DNA of 59,528 nucleotides from Legionella erythra (GTDB lineage Bacteria; Pseudomonadota; Gammaproteobacteria; Legionellales; Legionellaceae): NCBI RefSeq assembly GCF_001467615.1, contig NZ_LNYA01000003.1, positions 1 to 59,528 of the forward strand, read 5' to 3'. Shown piece by piece: positions 51,920 to 59,528 of this stretch (position 1 is its first letter; each line of letters starts with the position of its first letter). The notes under the pieces were generated by a model. It saw only the letters and a program-made list of their open reading frames with translations, ran no database searches and was not told where the DNA came from. The position numbers and the translations under genes were made by a program.

Positions 51920-54490
51920 TTGGTGACGGTGAACATTAGATATTATCGATTAACGCCGCGCGGTTTAAGGCAGGTTGCTGCCATAGCGGGGTTCCTTCTG
52001 ATAACGCTCGGGATCCTGCTTTACCAGGACGTTTCCAGCGCGGCAGAAACCTGGCTTGAGCCGGTGCAGGCTTGTATCATTCCGCGTGATGCCGTGTTGG
52101 ATCCTGTGTTACGGGCCAGAATTTCCCGTTGCCTCGGTTGGGAGGACAATTCGGCTTCCCAGGTTTGCCGCGGCGCCTACCGCCCTGTCGATGTTGAACC
52201 CTTGACTCAGGAGGATGAAATCCGCATCGAGGCGGACGAGGTGTCTTTTTATAATCAGGGGCGCTCGACACTGAAGGGCAACGTTCAGGTTCATCAAACC
52301 GGCCGCATCGTCAATGCCGAGACTGCTTACGTGTACCGTGACGCCAAAACCAACCAGGTCAATCGCATTGAATTGTTGGGTGAGGTGAAATACCTTGAAC
52401 CCGGACGCCTGATGATTGCCAGAAAAGTGAACATCAATCCCACCGATCGATCAGGCCTTGCAGAGGATGTGTTATACCGCTTTCATTCTCCACGTCCAAG
52501 CGCATCATTACCGGCCTGGGGGCGGGCAAGCCTGATTGAACGCTTTGCCAATAAGGATTATTTTTTAAAGAAGGCGACTTATACCACCTGCGCGCCAGAG
52601 GACAAAGCCTGGCAGATTGAGGCCGATTCGATTGCGCTGGATGATTCAACCGCTACCGGCGTCGCCCGTCATGCCCGTTTGCGGGTAAGGGATGTGCCGA
52701 TTTTTTATACGCCTTATTTAAGTTTTCCGACCTCCAAAGACAGAAAGTCCGGTTTCCTGCTTCCAACCCTGGGTTCGTCCAACATCGGGGGCTTTAATTT
52801 TGCCCTGCCTTATTATTGGAATATGGCGCCTAATTATGACGCCACATTAACACCGGAGATTTACACTCGCCGCGGCGTGATGCTGGGCGGGCAATTTCGT
52901 TATTTAACTGAACACTCAACTGGCATTTTTAATGGGCGATTTTTACCTCAGGATCGTGCCTTTAAGCAGTTTCTGCGCGATAACGAATTGGAGTTTCCCG
53001 CATTGCGTAACGAATCCAGCAACCGCTGGTCCCTGCAATACAATGACATCACCCGGCTTACACCCAATCTGCGTTTACGGATTAACTACCAGCAGGTGTC
53101 GGATGATTATTTTCTTCAGGATTTCAGCAGCAATCTGGCGGTGCTGACTGAGAGGCAGTTGTTGCGTCAGGGGGATTTAATCTATACCACGGATAACTGG
53201 TTATTCCGCTCGACCCTGCAAAGCTACCAAACCCTGCAACCGGTTAATCAGACGCCTGTCAGCGATATCTATGAGCGGTTGCCGCAACTGGTTGCTCTGG
53301 GCACCTATAACGATCTGCCGTTTAACGGTAATCTGATTTTGCATAATCAGTTTGATCAATTCCATTGGCCGGATAACAGTTTTACTGAACAACCGGAGGG
53401 GCCGCGTTATCATTTCAATCCGGTGTTGTCCCTGCCGCAGATGAAGCCCTGGGGATATTTTACCCCGACGGTTGAACTGGTACAGAACTATTACAATGTC
53501 CAGGGGAATGGGGTGATGCCTGATTCTGAATTCAGCCCCACTATTCCCCGGTTGAGCGCGGATGGCGGCCTTTATTTTGACCGTCCTCTTAAGATTATGA
53601 ATCGCTCCTTTACTCAAACGCTGGAGCCGAGACTGTATTATCTTTATGCCCCGTTTGTCGATCAGTCCGAAATACCGGTTTTTGATTCAGCCTACATGAT
53701 TTTTAATACCGATCAGGTCTTTCGCGCCAACCGTTTTTCTGGCTATGACCGCATCAGTGATGCCAATCAATTGGCCTATGGTCTTACTTCGCGATGGATT
53801 GCTGATGAAACCGGCGTTGAAAAAGCCCAGGTCACCGTCGGCCAAATCCGTTATTTTGAAGACAGACGGGTTCAGCTGTGCCGCAATCGCCCAGGAAAAC
53901 CGGATTGCATTGATCCCTCCACATTATTGGGTTACCTGTCGCCGCTGGCTGATTTTTCCCCTGTGGCCACGCGCGCCATGTATCGTTTTAATCCTTTGTG
54001 GACAGTGACCAGTGATTACGTGTGGGATCCTTATACCCGCAGCACCGATAACAGCAATGTGTATTTCCATTACCAGCCCGAGGCCAACCGCATTATTAAT
54101 ATCGGCTATACCTACTTAGTCAACGGCGATATCACTCAAGTGGCCCGCAGTACGGTTAAACCGCAGAAAAACCCCTTGCATCAGGCCACAATATCTTATG
54201 CCTGGCCATTCAATGATCGATGGAGCACCCTGGGTGCCTTCAGTTATAACATCAGCAAGCGCTATGAGATGCTGTCCTTCCTGGGCGTGCAATACGATAA
54301 TTGTTGCTGGGCTGTGCGCCTGGTGGGAGGTCGTTCATTCCAAAGCCTGAGTAATACCCTGGCGCCGCAATACAACAACCATGTTTATTTACAGTTTCTG
54401 TTAAAAGGCCTGGGCTCATTAGGATACAGTGATCCAGTCGGCATGATTCGCACATATTTGCCGAGCTATGTGGATACTTTTCATCAATGA
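51920..54490 (+). CDS. lptD: LPS-assembly outer-membrane protein LptD
   Basis: 856 aa. An N-terminal hydrophobic segment (about 15-40) acts as signal peptide or anchor. The periplasmic jellyroll domain has EADEVSFYNQGRSTLKGNV; the beta-barrel (about 200-850) has the family segments TPYLSFPTSKDRKSGFLLPT and PYYWNMAPNYDATLTP. A late NCCWAVRLVG provides part of the expected cysteines. The start is TTG at 51920 or the next GTG codons. LptD inserts LPS into the outer leaflet with LptE, which is not in this window. First gene of an lptD-surA-pdxA-folA run. Confidence 0.95.
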   Translation: MVTVNIRYYRLTPRGLRQVAAIAGFLLITLGILLYQDVSSAAETWLEPVQACIIPRDAVLDPVLRARISRCLGWEDNSASQVCRGAYRPVDVEPLTQEDEIRIEADEVSFYNQGRSTLKGNVQVHQTGRIVNAETAYVYRDAKTNQVNRIELLGEVKYLEPGRLMIARKVNINPTDRSGLAEDVLYRFHSPRPSASLPAWGRASLIERFANKDYFLKKATYTTCAPEDKAWQIEADSIALDDSTATGVARHARLRVRDVPIFYTPYLSFPTSKDRKSGFLLPTLGSSNIGGFNFALPYYWNMAPNYDATLTPEIYTRRGVMLGGQFRYLTEHSTGIFNGRFLPQDRAFKQFLRDNELEFPALRNESSNRWSLQYNDITRLTPNLRLRINYQQVSDDYFLQDFSSNLAVLTERQLLRQGDLIYTTDNWLFRSTLQSYQTLQPVNQTPVSDIYERLPQLVALGTYNDLPFNGNLILHNQFDQFHWPDNSFTEQPEGPRYHFNPVLSLPQMKPWGYFTPTVELVQNYYNVQGNGVMPDSEFSPTIPRLSADGGLYFDRPLKIMNRSFTQTLEPRLYYLYAPFVDQSEIPVFDSAYMIFNTDQVFRANRFSGYDRISDANQLAYGLTSRWIADETGVEKAQVTVGQIRYFEDRRVQLCRNRPGKPDCIDPSTLLGYLSPLADFSPVATRAMYRFNPLWTVTSDYVWDPYTRSTDNSNVYFHYQPEANRIINIGYTYLVNGDITQVARSTVKPQKNPLHQATISYAWPFNDRWSTLGAFSYNISKRYEMLSFLGVQYDNCCWAVRLVGGRSFQSLSNTLAPQYNNHVYLQFLLKGLGSLGYSDPVGMIRTYLPSYVDTFHQ

Positions 54491-54580
54491 AGGCATAATG
54501 GCGGGTAATTAATCAATGCTTGTTTTTTGGTTACAAATGAACCAAAATGGCAGCAAAAAAACAATTTAGAGGAAAATTGG

Positions 54581-55864
54581 ATGTTAAAGCGGATTGTCTC
54601 TTTGGCCCTGTTATTGCCAACTCTTGCCGTGGCTCAGCCTTTAGATAGTGTAGTTGCTATTGTTAATGACGGCGTCATCACCTCAAGTGAACTCAATACT
54701 CAGGTGAACGCGCTGCGTCAGCAAATGCAAGCCAGAAAAATGCAGATGCCGTCGGAAAAAACCTTACGTAAACAAGTGCTGCAGCACTTGATTGATGTGG
54801 ATTTGCAATTGCAGCTGGCGAAACAGAATGACATGACGGTCGACAGCACCGAGTTGAATGAAGCCATTAACAAGATTGCCGCCAATAATCACTTAACGCT
54901 GACGGAATTGCGTGAAGAATTAACCCGGCAGGGGATTAGCTGGCAGAGTTATCGCGAAAATATCCGCAAGGAAATTTTAATCAGCCGCGTGCAACAAAAA
55001 GCCGTCGGCAAAGACGTGTCGTCAATTAGCAATGAGCAGGTTGAAGACTATCTTAAGACGGCGCAATTCCAGGATAAAACCCAATTTACCTATCATTTAC
55101 AGAATATTGTCATCCCGCTGCCGGAAGAACCGACGACCGGGCAATTAAATAAAGCCCGCCAGAAGGCGAAGGAATTATTGGCCAAAATCAGAAAGGGGGA
55201 GGACTTTAACCGGTTGGCCATTGCGGAATCAAGCGGTGAATTTGCTTTGGAAGGTGGTGATTTGGGTATGCGTCATTTAGCGGAATTGCCCGACGTCTTT
55301 GCCAAACAGGTGGTAAACATGAAAGCCGGCCAGATTGCCGGTCCCATTCGCACAGGGAACGGTTTTCAACTGATTAAACTGATTGCCATTGGCGGTGCCG
55401 AGCAGAAGCATGAAGTGGTAAAAACGCATGTACGCCATATCCTGTTAAAACAGGATGCCAGCATGACTGCGGCTGAAGCAGAAAGACAGGCTAATAATTT
55501 ATACCAGCAATTGAAATCGGGTAAAGATTTCGTGCACATGGCCAAACAGTATTCACTGGATGCAGCCAGTGCGGTTAAAGGCGGTGATTTGGGTTGGGTT
55601 AATTCCGGTGAACTGGTGATGGAATTTGAAAAAGCCATGGATGCCTTACCCGTCAACCAAATCAGCAAACCGGTTAAATCCGTCTTTGGCTGGCATATTA
55701 TTCAAGTGCTTGGACGTAAAAAAGTCGATGACACCGAGACCTTCAAAAAACAACAGGTCCGCGCCTTCCTGCAGCAGCGTAAATTTACCGAGGCTGTACA
55801 GAACTGGCAGCAGCATTTAAGAGCCGATGCCTACATTAAAATTCTGGATAAGGATTTGGCATGA
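54581..55864 (+). CDS. surA: Periplasmic chaperone/peptidyl-prolyl isomerase SurA
   Basis: 427 aa. Signal peptide 1-18 (AVAQP), then the N-terminal chaperone region (VVAIVNDGVITSSELNTQV), and two parvulin domains: FTYHLQNIVIPLP to LIKL and VRHILLK to WHIIQV. It delivers outer-membrane proteins such as LptD to the Bam complex. The ATG at 54581 has GAGGAAA upstream; a longer frame of 18 residues lacks a ribosome-binding site and would spoil the signal peptide. It overlaps pdxA by four bases (ATGA). Confidence 0.96.
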   Translation: MLKRIVSLALLLPTLAVAQPLDSVVAIVNDGVITSSELNTQVNALRQQMQARKMQMPSEKTLRKQVLQHLIDVDLQLQLAKQNDMTVDSTELNEAINKIAANNHLTLTELREELTRQGISWQSYRENIRKEILISRVQQKAVGKDVSSISNEQVEDYLKTAQFQDKTQFTYHLQNIVIPLPEEPTTGQLNKARQKAKELLAKIRKGEDFNRLAIAESSGEFALEGGDLGMRHLAELPDVFAKQVVNMKAGQIAGPIRTGNGFQLIKLIAIGGAEQKHEVVKTHVRHILLKQDASMTAAEAERQANNLYQQLKSGKDFVHMAKQYSLDAASAVKGGDLGWVNSGELVMEFEKAMDALPVNQISKPVKSVFGWHIIQVLGRKKVDDTETFKKQQVRAFLQQRKFTEAVQNWQQHLRADAYIKILDKDLA

Positions 55865-56847
55865 AGCCGCTGCTGGTTAGCAGCGGTGAGCCAGCTGGCA
55901 TTGGCCCCGATCTTTGTCTTTCGCTGGCTGAGCTTGAACTCCCCCTCGTTGTACTGGGTAATAAGCAGCTGTTGGCGCAACGCGCCACGAAGCTTGGTTT
56001 AAATGTTGAACTCCTGGATTACCACCCCCGCAACAAACTCAGTGTTCAACCGGGGCAGTTGACTGTTTTATCCCTGCCTTGTCCGGCTCCGGTTGTACCC
56101 GGTCAACTCGATGCACGTAATGCCCCCTATGTTTTGGCCCTCTTAAGGCAGGCCGCCAACGCTTGCCTCGCGGGTGAGTTTTCAGCCCTGGTCACAGCGC
56201 CTGTTCACAAGGCCATCATCAATAAGGCCGGTATTCCGTTTACTGGGCATACGGAGTTTTTTGCCGATTATTGCGATACGAAAGAGGTCGTGATGATGTT
56301 GGCCTGTGAGACGATGAAGGTTGCGCTTGTGACCACGCATTTGCCTTTAAGTGCGGTGCCGCAGGCAATAAACCAGGATTTGATCACGCGTGTGGCGAGG
56401 CAGCTCCATCAATCCCTGCAACGTGACTTTGGTATTTCAGAGCCGCGCATCGCTGTCGCGGGCCTTAATCCCCACGCGGGTGAGGGCGGGTATTTGGGGC
56501 GAGAAGAAATTGATGTTATCGAACCCGCATTGGCAACGTTACGTCAGCAAGGTATCCATGTGAGTGGACCTTTTCCAGCCGATACCCTGTTTGCCACACA
56601 AAAGGCTGCCCAATGCGACGTCTATCTGGCCATGTACCATGATCAGGGATTACCTGTTCTTAAATACGCCGGGTTTAATCGCGCCGTGAATATCACCTTG
56701 GGCTTGCCCATTATTCGTACGTCGGTGGATCATGGCACAGCACTGGAACTGGCAGGAACGGGCCAGGCTGACACAGGCAGTTTACTCGCTGCAGTCCACA
56801 CCGCCTTGTCTATGGTTCAAGCGAGAGGTCATCATGCCCATGATTAG
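55861..56847 (+). CDS. pdxA: 4-hydroxythreonine-4-phosphate dehydrogenase PdxA
   Basis: 328 aa. SSGEPAGIGPDL is the N-terminal substrate loop; TGHTEFFAD and AGLNPHAGEGGYLGREE, and AMYHDQGLPVLKY supply metal-binding His residues. It oxidises 4-phosphohydroxy-L-threonine in pyridoxal phosphate synthesis. The ATG overlaps the surA stop and its end overlaps folA, so the genes are co-translated. In many gammaproteobacteria rsmA follows pdxA; here folA follows directly. Confidence 0.95.
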   Translation: MKPLLVSSGEPAGIGPDLCLSLAELELPLVVLGNKQLLAQRATKLGLNVELLDYHPRNKLSVQPGQLTVLSLPCPAPVVPGQLDARNAPYVLALLRQAANACLAGEFSALVTAPVHKAIINKAGIPFTGHTEFFADYCDTKEVVMMLACETMKVALVTTHLPLSAVPQAINQDLITRVARQLHQSLQRDFGISEPRIAVAGLNPHAGEGGYLGREEIDVIEPALATLRQQGIHVSGPFPADTLFATQKAAQCDVYLAMYHDQGLPVLKYAGFNRAVNITLGLPIIRTSVDHGTALELAGTGQADTGSLLAAVHTALSMVQARGHHAHD

Positions 56848-57319
56848 TCTTATTGCCGCCGTGGATGAACACCGCGGTCTGGGTAAAAACAATCAGCTGC
56901 TTTGCCATCTGCCCGCCGATTTGGCTCATTTTAAGCAGGTGACCATGGGCAAACCGATTATTATGGGCAGGAAAACCTTTGTATCCATCGGTCGTCCATT
57001 GCCTGGCCGTCTCAATATCGTGCTCAGTCGCACCGAGTCTGCAATTCCTGGCGTAGTCGCCGTTTCATCCCTGTCTGAGGCGCTTAAACAGGTTTCGGAG
57101 TTTCCTGAGGCGATGATTATTGGCGGTGCTGAATTGTTTGAACAGGCTTTGCCTTTGGCTTCCCGTCTTTACCTGACAGTCATCCATCATCGTTTTGATG
57201 CGGATGTTTTTTTCCCTTGTCTGGATGAGAGTGAGTGGTCCTGTCTGGAGGCGCTTCCCAGACAGGCGGATGAGAAAAATCAATATAACCTGACGTTCTG
57301 TTATTACGAACGCCGTTAA
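56834..57319 (+). CDS. folA: Dihydrofolate reductase
   Basis: 161 aa, the normal size. MISLIAAVDEHRGLGKNNQL contains the substrate-loop start, and LPADLAHFKQVTMGKPIIMGRKTF with the catalytic acidic residue region, GRLNIVLSR and MIIGGAELFEQALPLA are all present. The ATG at 56834 (MPMIS) follows GAGAGG; the second ATG at 56840 is possible. It overlaps pdxA by 14 bases and the convergent DM9 gene by 4. Target of trimethoprim. Confidence 0.96.
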   Translation: MPMISLIAAVDEHRGLGKNNQLLCHLPADLAHFKQVTMGKPIIMGRKTFVSIGRPLPGRLNIVLSRTESAIPGVVAVSSLSEALKQVSEFPEAMIIGGAELFEQALPLASRLYLTVIHHRFDADVFFPCLDESEWSCLEALPRQADEKNQYNLTFCYYERR

Positions 57320-58128
57320 TCATCGCATTGTATTCTGTTAAAGTTATCCATCCGGCAATTCGTCCCACAGCGAATTTCATTGAATGAATTCATGACGCAA
57401 TTTTTTGAGCGGCTACGCGCACAGGCTACTTTTAACGGCGACTGCACACAACCATAACCACAAACAATCCGTCCGAAGTTATCGCTGACACATTGCTGAT
57501 CGGGTGATGCGGCACAAGCCACATTGTTCATTGATTTAATGCAATGATAACCGCATGCTTTATGACCGAAGGGGTCGGTAATACACTGTTGCTGAGGGTT
57601 TTGGCTGGCATGCTGGTGATAATTGGCTTGCCCGCCTTCCTGACTGAGAATACGGTAATTGTGGGTAATAATTTCCTGTCCGGCATAGGAAATATTGCAG
57701 TGATTGTACCCAGGCCAGGTTTTACCGGGTTGTTTACTGCCTTTGAAATAGGCCTGACATAGGAACAGAGGGTTACCGTTGGTGTCGCGGCCAATGGCAA
57801 GCGGTGTACCGCCCGCATTTTGCCAGAAGACGTGACCAAAGGCATTCGCGGGTGGAACCTGGTAATCATTGACGATGTATTCCTTGCCGCCATAGGGCAC
57901 ATTGCAGCGCCCATACCCTGCCCAGGTTTTACCGGGCTGGGTGCTGTTTAATAATCGTCCAATGCAGAGAAAAAGCGGTTTGCCATCAGTATCTGTCCCA
58001 ATTCGCAAGGCTCGCGCTAACGCTTGATCCTGGCTGGGATGTTGGTGCACATTGTTAGGTGAATAGTAGGGAGCAGCAGAAAGAGGGTTTAAACAAAAAG
58101 CGAATAAAAGAGCATAAAATAAACGCAT
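57316..58128 (-). CDS. Secreted protein with two DM9 (DUF3421) repeats and a Cys-rich repeat tail
   Basis: 270 aa. A signal peptide (1-19) precedes two DM9-type repeats (about 40-90 and 110-160), each reading LFLC, then QPGKTW, GY..CN, YGG.E or YAGQE, Y. The tail (182-268) has three copies of a unit C-x6-(F/N)G-x3-CGYxC-x6-CA, with 13 Cys in all. DM9 repeats are best known in insects and molluscs, where some bind mannose; bacterial ones are less common. An extracellular lectin or host-glycan binder is plausible, not shown. It stands alone. Confidence 0.75.
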   Translation of the reverse strand: MRLFYALLFAFCLNPLSAAPYYSPNNVHQHPSQDQALARALRIGTDTDGKPLFLCIGRLLNSTQPGKTWAGYGRCNVPYGGKEYIVNDYQVPPANAFGHVFWQNAGGTPLAIGRDTNGNPLFLCQAYFKGSKQPGKTWPGYNHCNISYAGQEIITHNYRILSQEGGQANYHQHASQNPQQQCITDPFGHKACGYHCIKSMNNVACAASPDQQCVSDNFGRIVCGYGCVQSPLKVACARSRSKNCVMNSFNEIRCGTNCRMDNFNRIQCDD

Positions 58129-58235
58129 TGAAAATCCTTAGATCACTGTGATTAATTGCGCACAAGCATAGCCGATGGCAAATGACGGTGCAATAATCTA
58201 AATTTTAAACACTAAAAAATAAATTGGGGAAAGGC

Positions 58236-59456
58236 ATGGCCAATCTTAAGCGGGGAGCAATCAAGGTACAGGGGTTTACCGATCCTGAAATGGATTTTCA
58301 ATTACTGCGCCAACTGGGTGCTGCCGCTTATGGCGCATCGTCCCCGGGCGAATGTTTCGCCGCCGTGCAGGAAATTCATGATAATGAGCCGAAAGATTGG
58401 GTTCAAACATTTACCCGCATGGCCAATCATCAGTTACAGGATGGTCTTGCCCGTTTTGCAAAACAGCACAAAGTCAGCGCTTATGGTCAGTTAATCAAGG
58501 CATGCAATTCATTCCGTGCCGGGGAGTATTACAGCCCCGTTACTACTGAAGAACATAAGCAATTGGGTTTAAAAGCTCGCTCCAGTTTTCAACAGGCCAT
58601 GCAATGCGTGGATTATCACTTTGAGTCATTGTCTCTTGAGTTGGATGGGGAAGTGCTGCCGGCCTATGCCTTTTTTCCGCAAAAGGGTAAGCGTAATCAT
58701 AAGACACTTATTATTGTCAGCGGGTTTGACGGCACGCTGGAGGAAGAGTTTTTAATGCGCGGTATCGCCGGACTTGAACGCGGTTATAATATTGTTGTAT
58801 TTGCAGGTCCGGGCCAAATGGACACCTGGCGCGTAAATAATACGTCCTGTTTCAAACCGGATTACGAGCGTCCCATCCAGGGGTTGATTGACCGGCTTAT
58901 CACGCTTAAAGAAGTCAATCCTGAAAAAATTGCACTTTGCGGCATAAGCTTTGGCGGCTACTTTGCCACGCGTGCGGCCTGTTATGAAAACCGTATCAGT
59001 GCCTTGATAGCCAATTCACCGATTACCGATCTTTATGCCTACATGACCGCTTTTGCAGGCATTGATCCACTTCGAGACATACCCGCGGCCGATGATTTTG
59101 GCGTTCAGGATTTGCCTGAAATCCCTGAGGACATGATGTCGCGCCAGGTGAAATTCCAGTGCGAAACGCTGATGCAGCGTTATGGCAAGGACACGTTTCG
59201 CAAGACTTTCGAGTACATTGCCCGCTTCAAAGTCGATGAACAGGCGTTAAAGCAGATTCATTGCCCAGTCCTGGCGTTAATTGGCAATGGAGAAGGTGAG
59301 GAGCCGCAACGGCAAAGCCGGGAATTTATTAAACAGGTTCAAGGCAGTGAATATTGCTTTGATGACAAGAGCGGGGCAAGCACGCATTGCCAGGTCGGGA
59401 ACGTGATGTTTGCCAATGCCGTGATGTATGATTGGCTGGATGAAACACTTAATTAA
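58236..59456 (+). CDS. Alpha/beta hydrolase
   Basis: 406 aa. An N-terminal helical region (about 1-145) precedes the alpha/beta hydrolase core with HKTLIIVSGFDGTLEE (oxyanion loop), the nucleophile elbow LCGISFGGYFA (Ser), and the C-terminal GASTHCQVGN carrying the catalytic His. This organisation resembles FrsA- or DUF1100-type esterases and 2,6-dihydropseudooxynicotine hydrolase; the substrate is unknown. GGGGAAAGG precedes the ATG at 58236; an in-frame TTG four codons upstream is rejected. Confidence 0.82.
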   Translation: MANLKRGAIKVQGFTDPEMDFQLLRQLGAAAYGASSPGECFAAVQEIHDNEPKDWVQTFTRMANHQLQDGLARFAKQHKVSAYGQLIKACNSFRAGEYYSPVTTEEHKQLGLKARSSFQQAMQCVDYHFESLSLELDGEVLPAYAFFPQKGKRNHKTLIIVSGFDGTLEEEFLMRGIAGLERGYNIVVFAGPGQMDTWRVNNTSCFKPDYERPIQGLIDRLITLKEVNPEKIALCGISFGGYFATRAACYENRISALIANSPITDLYAYMTAFAGIDPLRDIPAADDFGVQDLPEIPEDMMSRQVKFQCETLMQRYGKDTFRKTFEYIARFKVDEQALKQIHCPVLALIGNGEGEEPQRQSREFIKQVQGSEYCFDDKSGASTHCQVGNVMFANAVMYDWLDETLN

Positions 59457-59483
59457 AAAAATGAATTTTTTTTCAAAAAGTGT

Positions 59484-59511
59484 TTGACAAGGGATTCAGG
59501 ATGAGTAGAAT
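59484..59511 (+). promoter_or_regulatory. Strong promoter reading out of the window
   Basis: TTGACA (59484-59489), 16 bases, TAGAAT (59506-59511), followed by a GC-rich start (ACGCATCACGCC). This arrangement with a GC-rich discriminator is typical of tRNA and rRNA promoters. No coding start follows before the window ends at 59528. Confidence 0.7.
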
Positions 59512-59528
59512 ACGCATCACGCCTTCGG

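Noticed and set aside
1-59528. CRISPR arrays, insertion sequences, prophage or tRNA genes
   Set aside because: No regularly spaced repeats, transposase, integrase or tRNA cloverleaf was found on reading both strands, though a tRNA search program was not run.

Overview
The window looks like a chromosomal segment of a gammaproteobacterium of the Legionellaceae or a close relative. The pointers are: housekeeping genes of gammaproteobacterial type (lptD-surA-pdxA-folA, amgK-murU, priA, efp/epmB, ppk1, pbpC, a fadE of E. coli length); several large, lineage-specific, coiled-coil, TPR or proline-rich proteins of unknown family scattered between them, as Dot/Icm effectors are in Legionella; and two promoters with a PmrA-type box (CTTAAG-N5-CTTAA). 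Species cannot be named from the sequence. I see no rRNA, tRNA, CRISPR array or insertion sequence. The last 45 bases carry a strong promoter pointing out of the window.

Layout. 0-3.4 kb: a single-domain response regulator, a class II amidotransferase, a methyltransferase and a 283-aa effector-like protein. 3.5-7.7 kb: a tight minus-strand operon midA / PTPS-like / priA / thioesterase, divergent from pteridine reductase folM. 8.4-14 kb: tRNA-dihydrouridine synthase, an orphan HEPN protein, a 51-aa ORF, a family 9 glycosyltransferase, a di-haem peroxidase and a YbdK-type carboxylate-amine ligase. 14-16.5 kb: a stress-type cluster (hydrophilic protein, BON protein, PRC-barrel protein, 27-aa membrane peptide, polytopic membrane protein). 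16.5-19 kb: a large effector-like protein. 19-27.3 kb: penicillin-binding protein 1C divergent from a giant alpha-2-macroglobulin. 27.3-34.9 kb: small secreted and hypothetical proteins, an EamA transporter, an RlmM-like methyltransferase, DUF2165, trhO, yajQ, tiny hydrophilic proteins, a broken sugE and a Tyr/Gly-rich lipoprotein. 35-41.6 kb: a TPR protein, efp, epmB, ppk1, a half-size chromate transporter and an unknown protein. 41.8-50.2 kb: a 1657-aa effector-like protein, fadE and a 255-aa unknown. 50.2-57.3 kb: murU and amgK (peptidoglycan recycling) divergent from lptD-surA-pdxA-folA (outer-membrane biogenesis, vitamin B6, folate). 57.3-59.5 kb: a DM9-repeat secreted protein, an alpha/beta hydrolase and the exit promoter.

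Main observations: (1) two PmrA-type boxes with the same geometry, at the response regulator and at the 283-aa protein; (2) sugE broken by a perfect 13-bp tandem duplication whose removal restores the full protein; (3) a DUF1566 gene interrupted by TAG where a Trp codon is expected; (4) a PTPS homologue that keeps its zinc ligands but has lost other catalytic residues; (5) a promoter-terminator leader in front of a 61-aa gene; (6) five candidate secreted effectors; (7) a bacterial DM9-repeat protein with a Cys-rich repeat tail.
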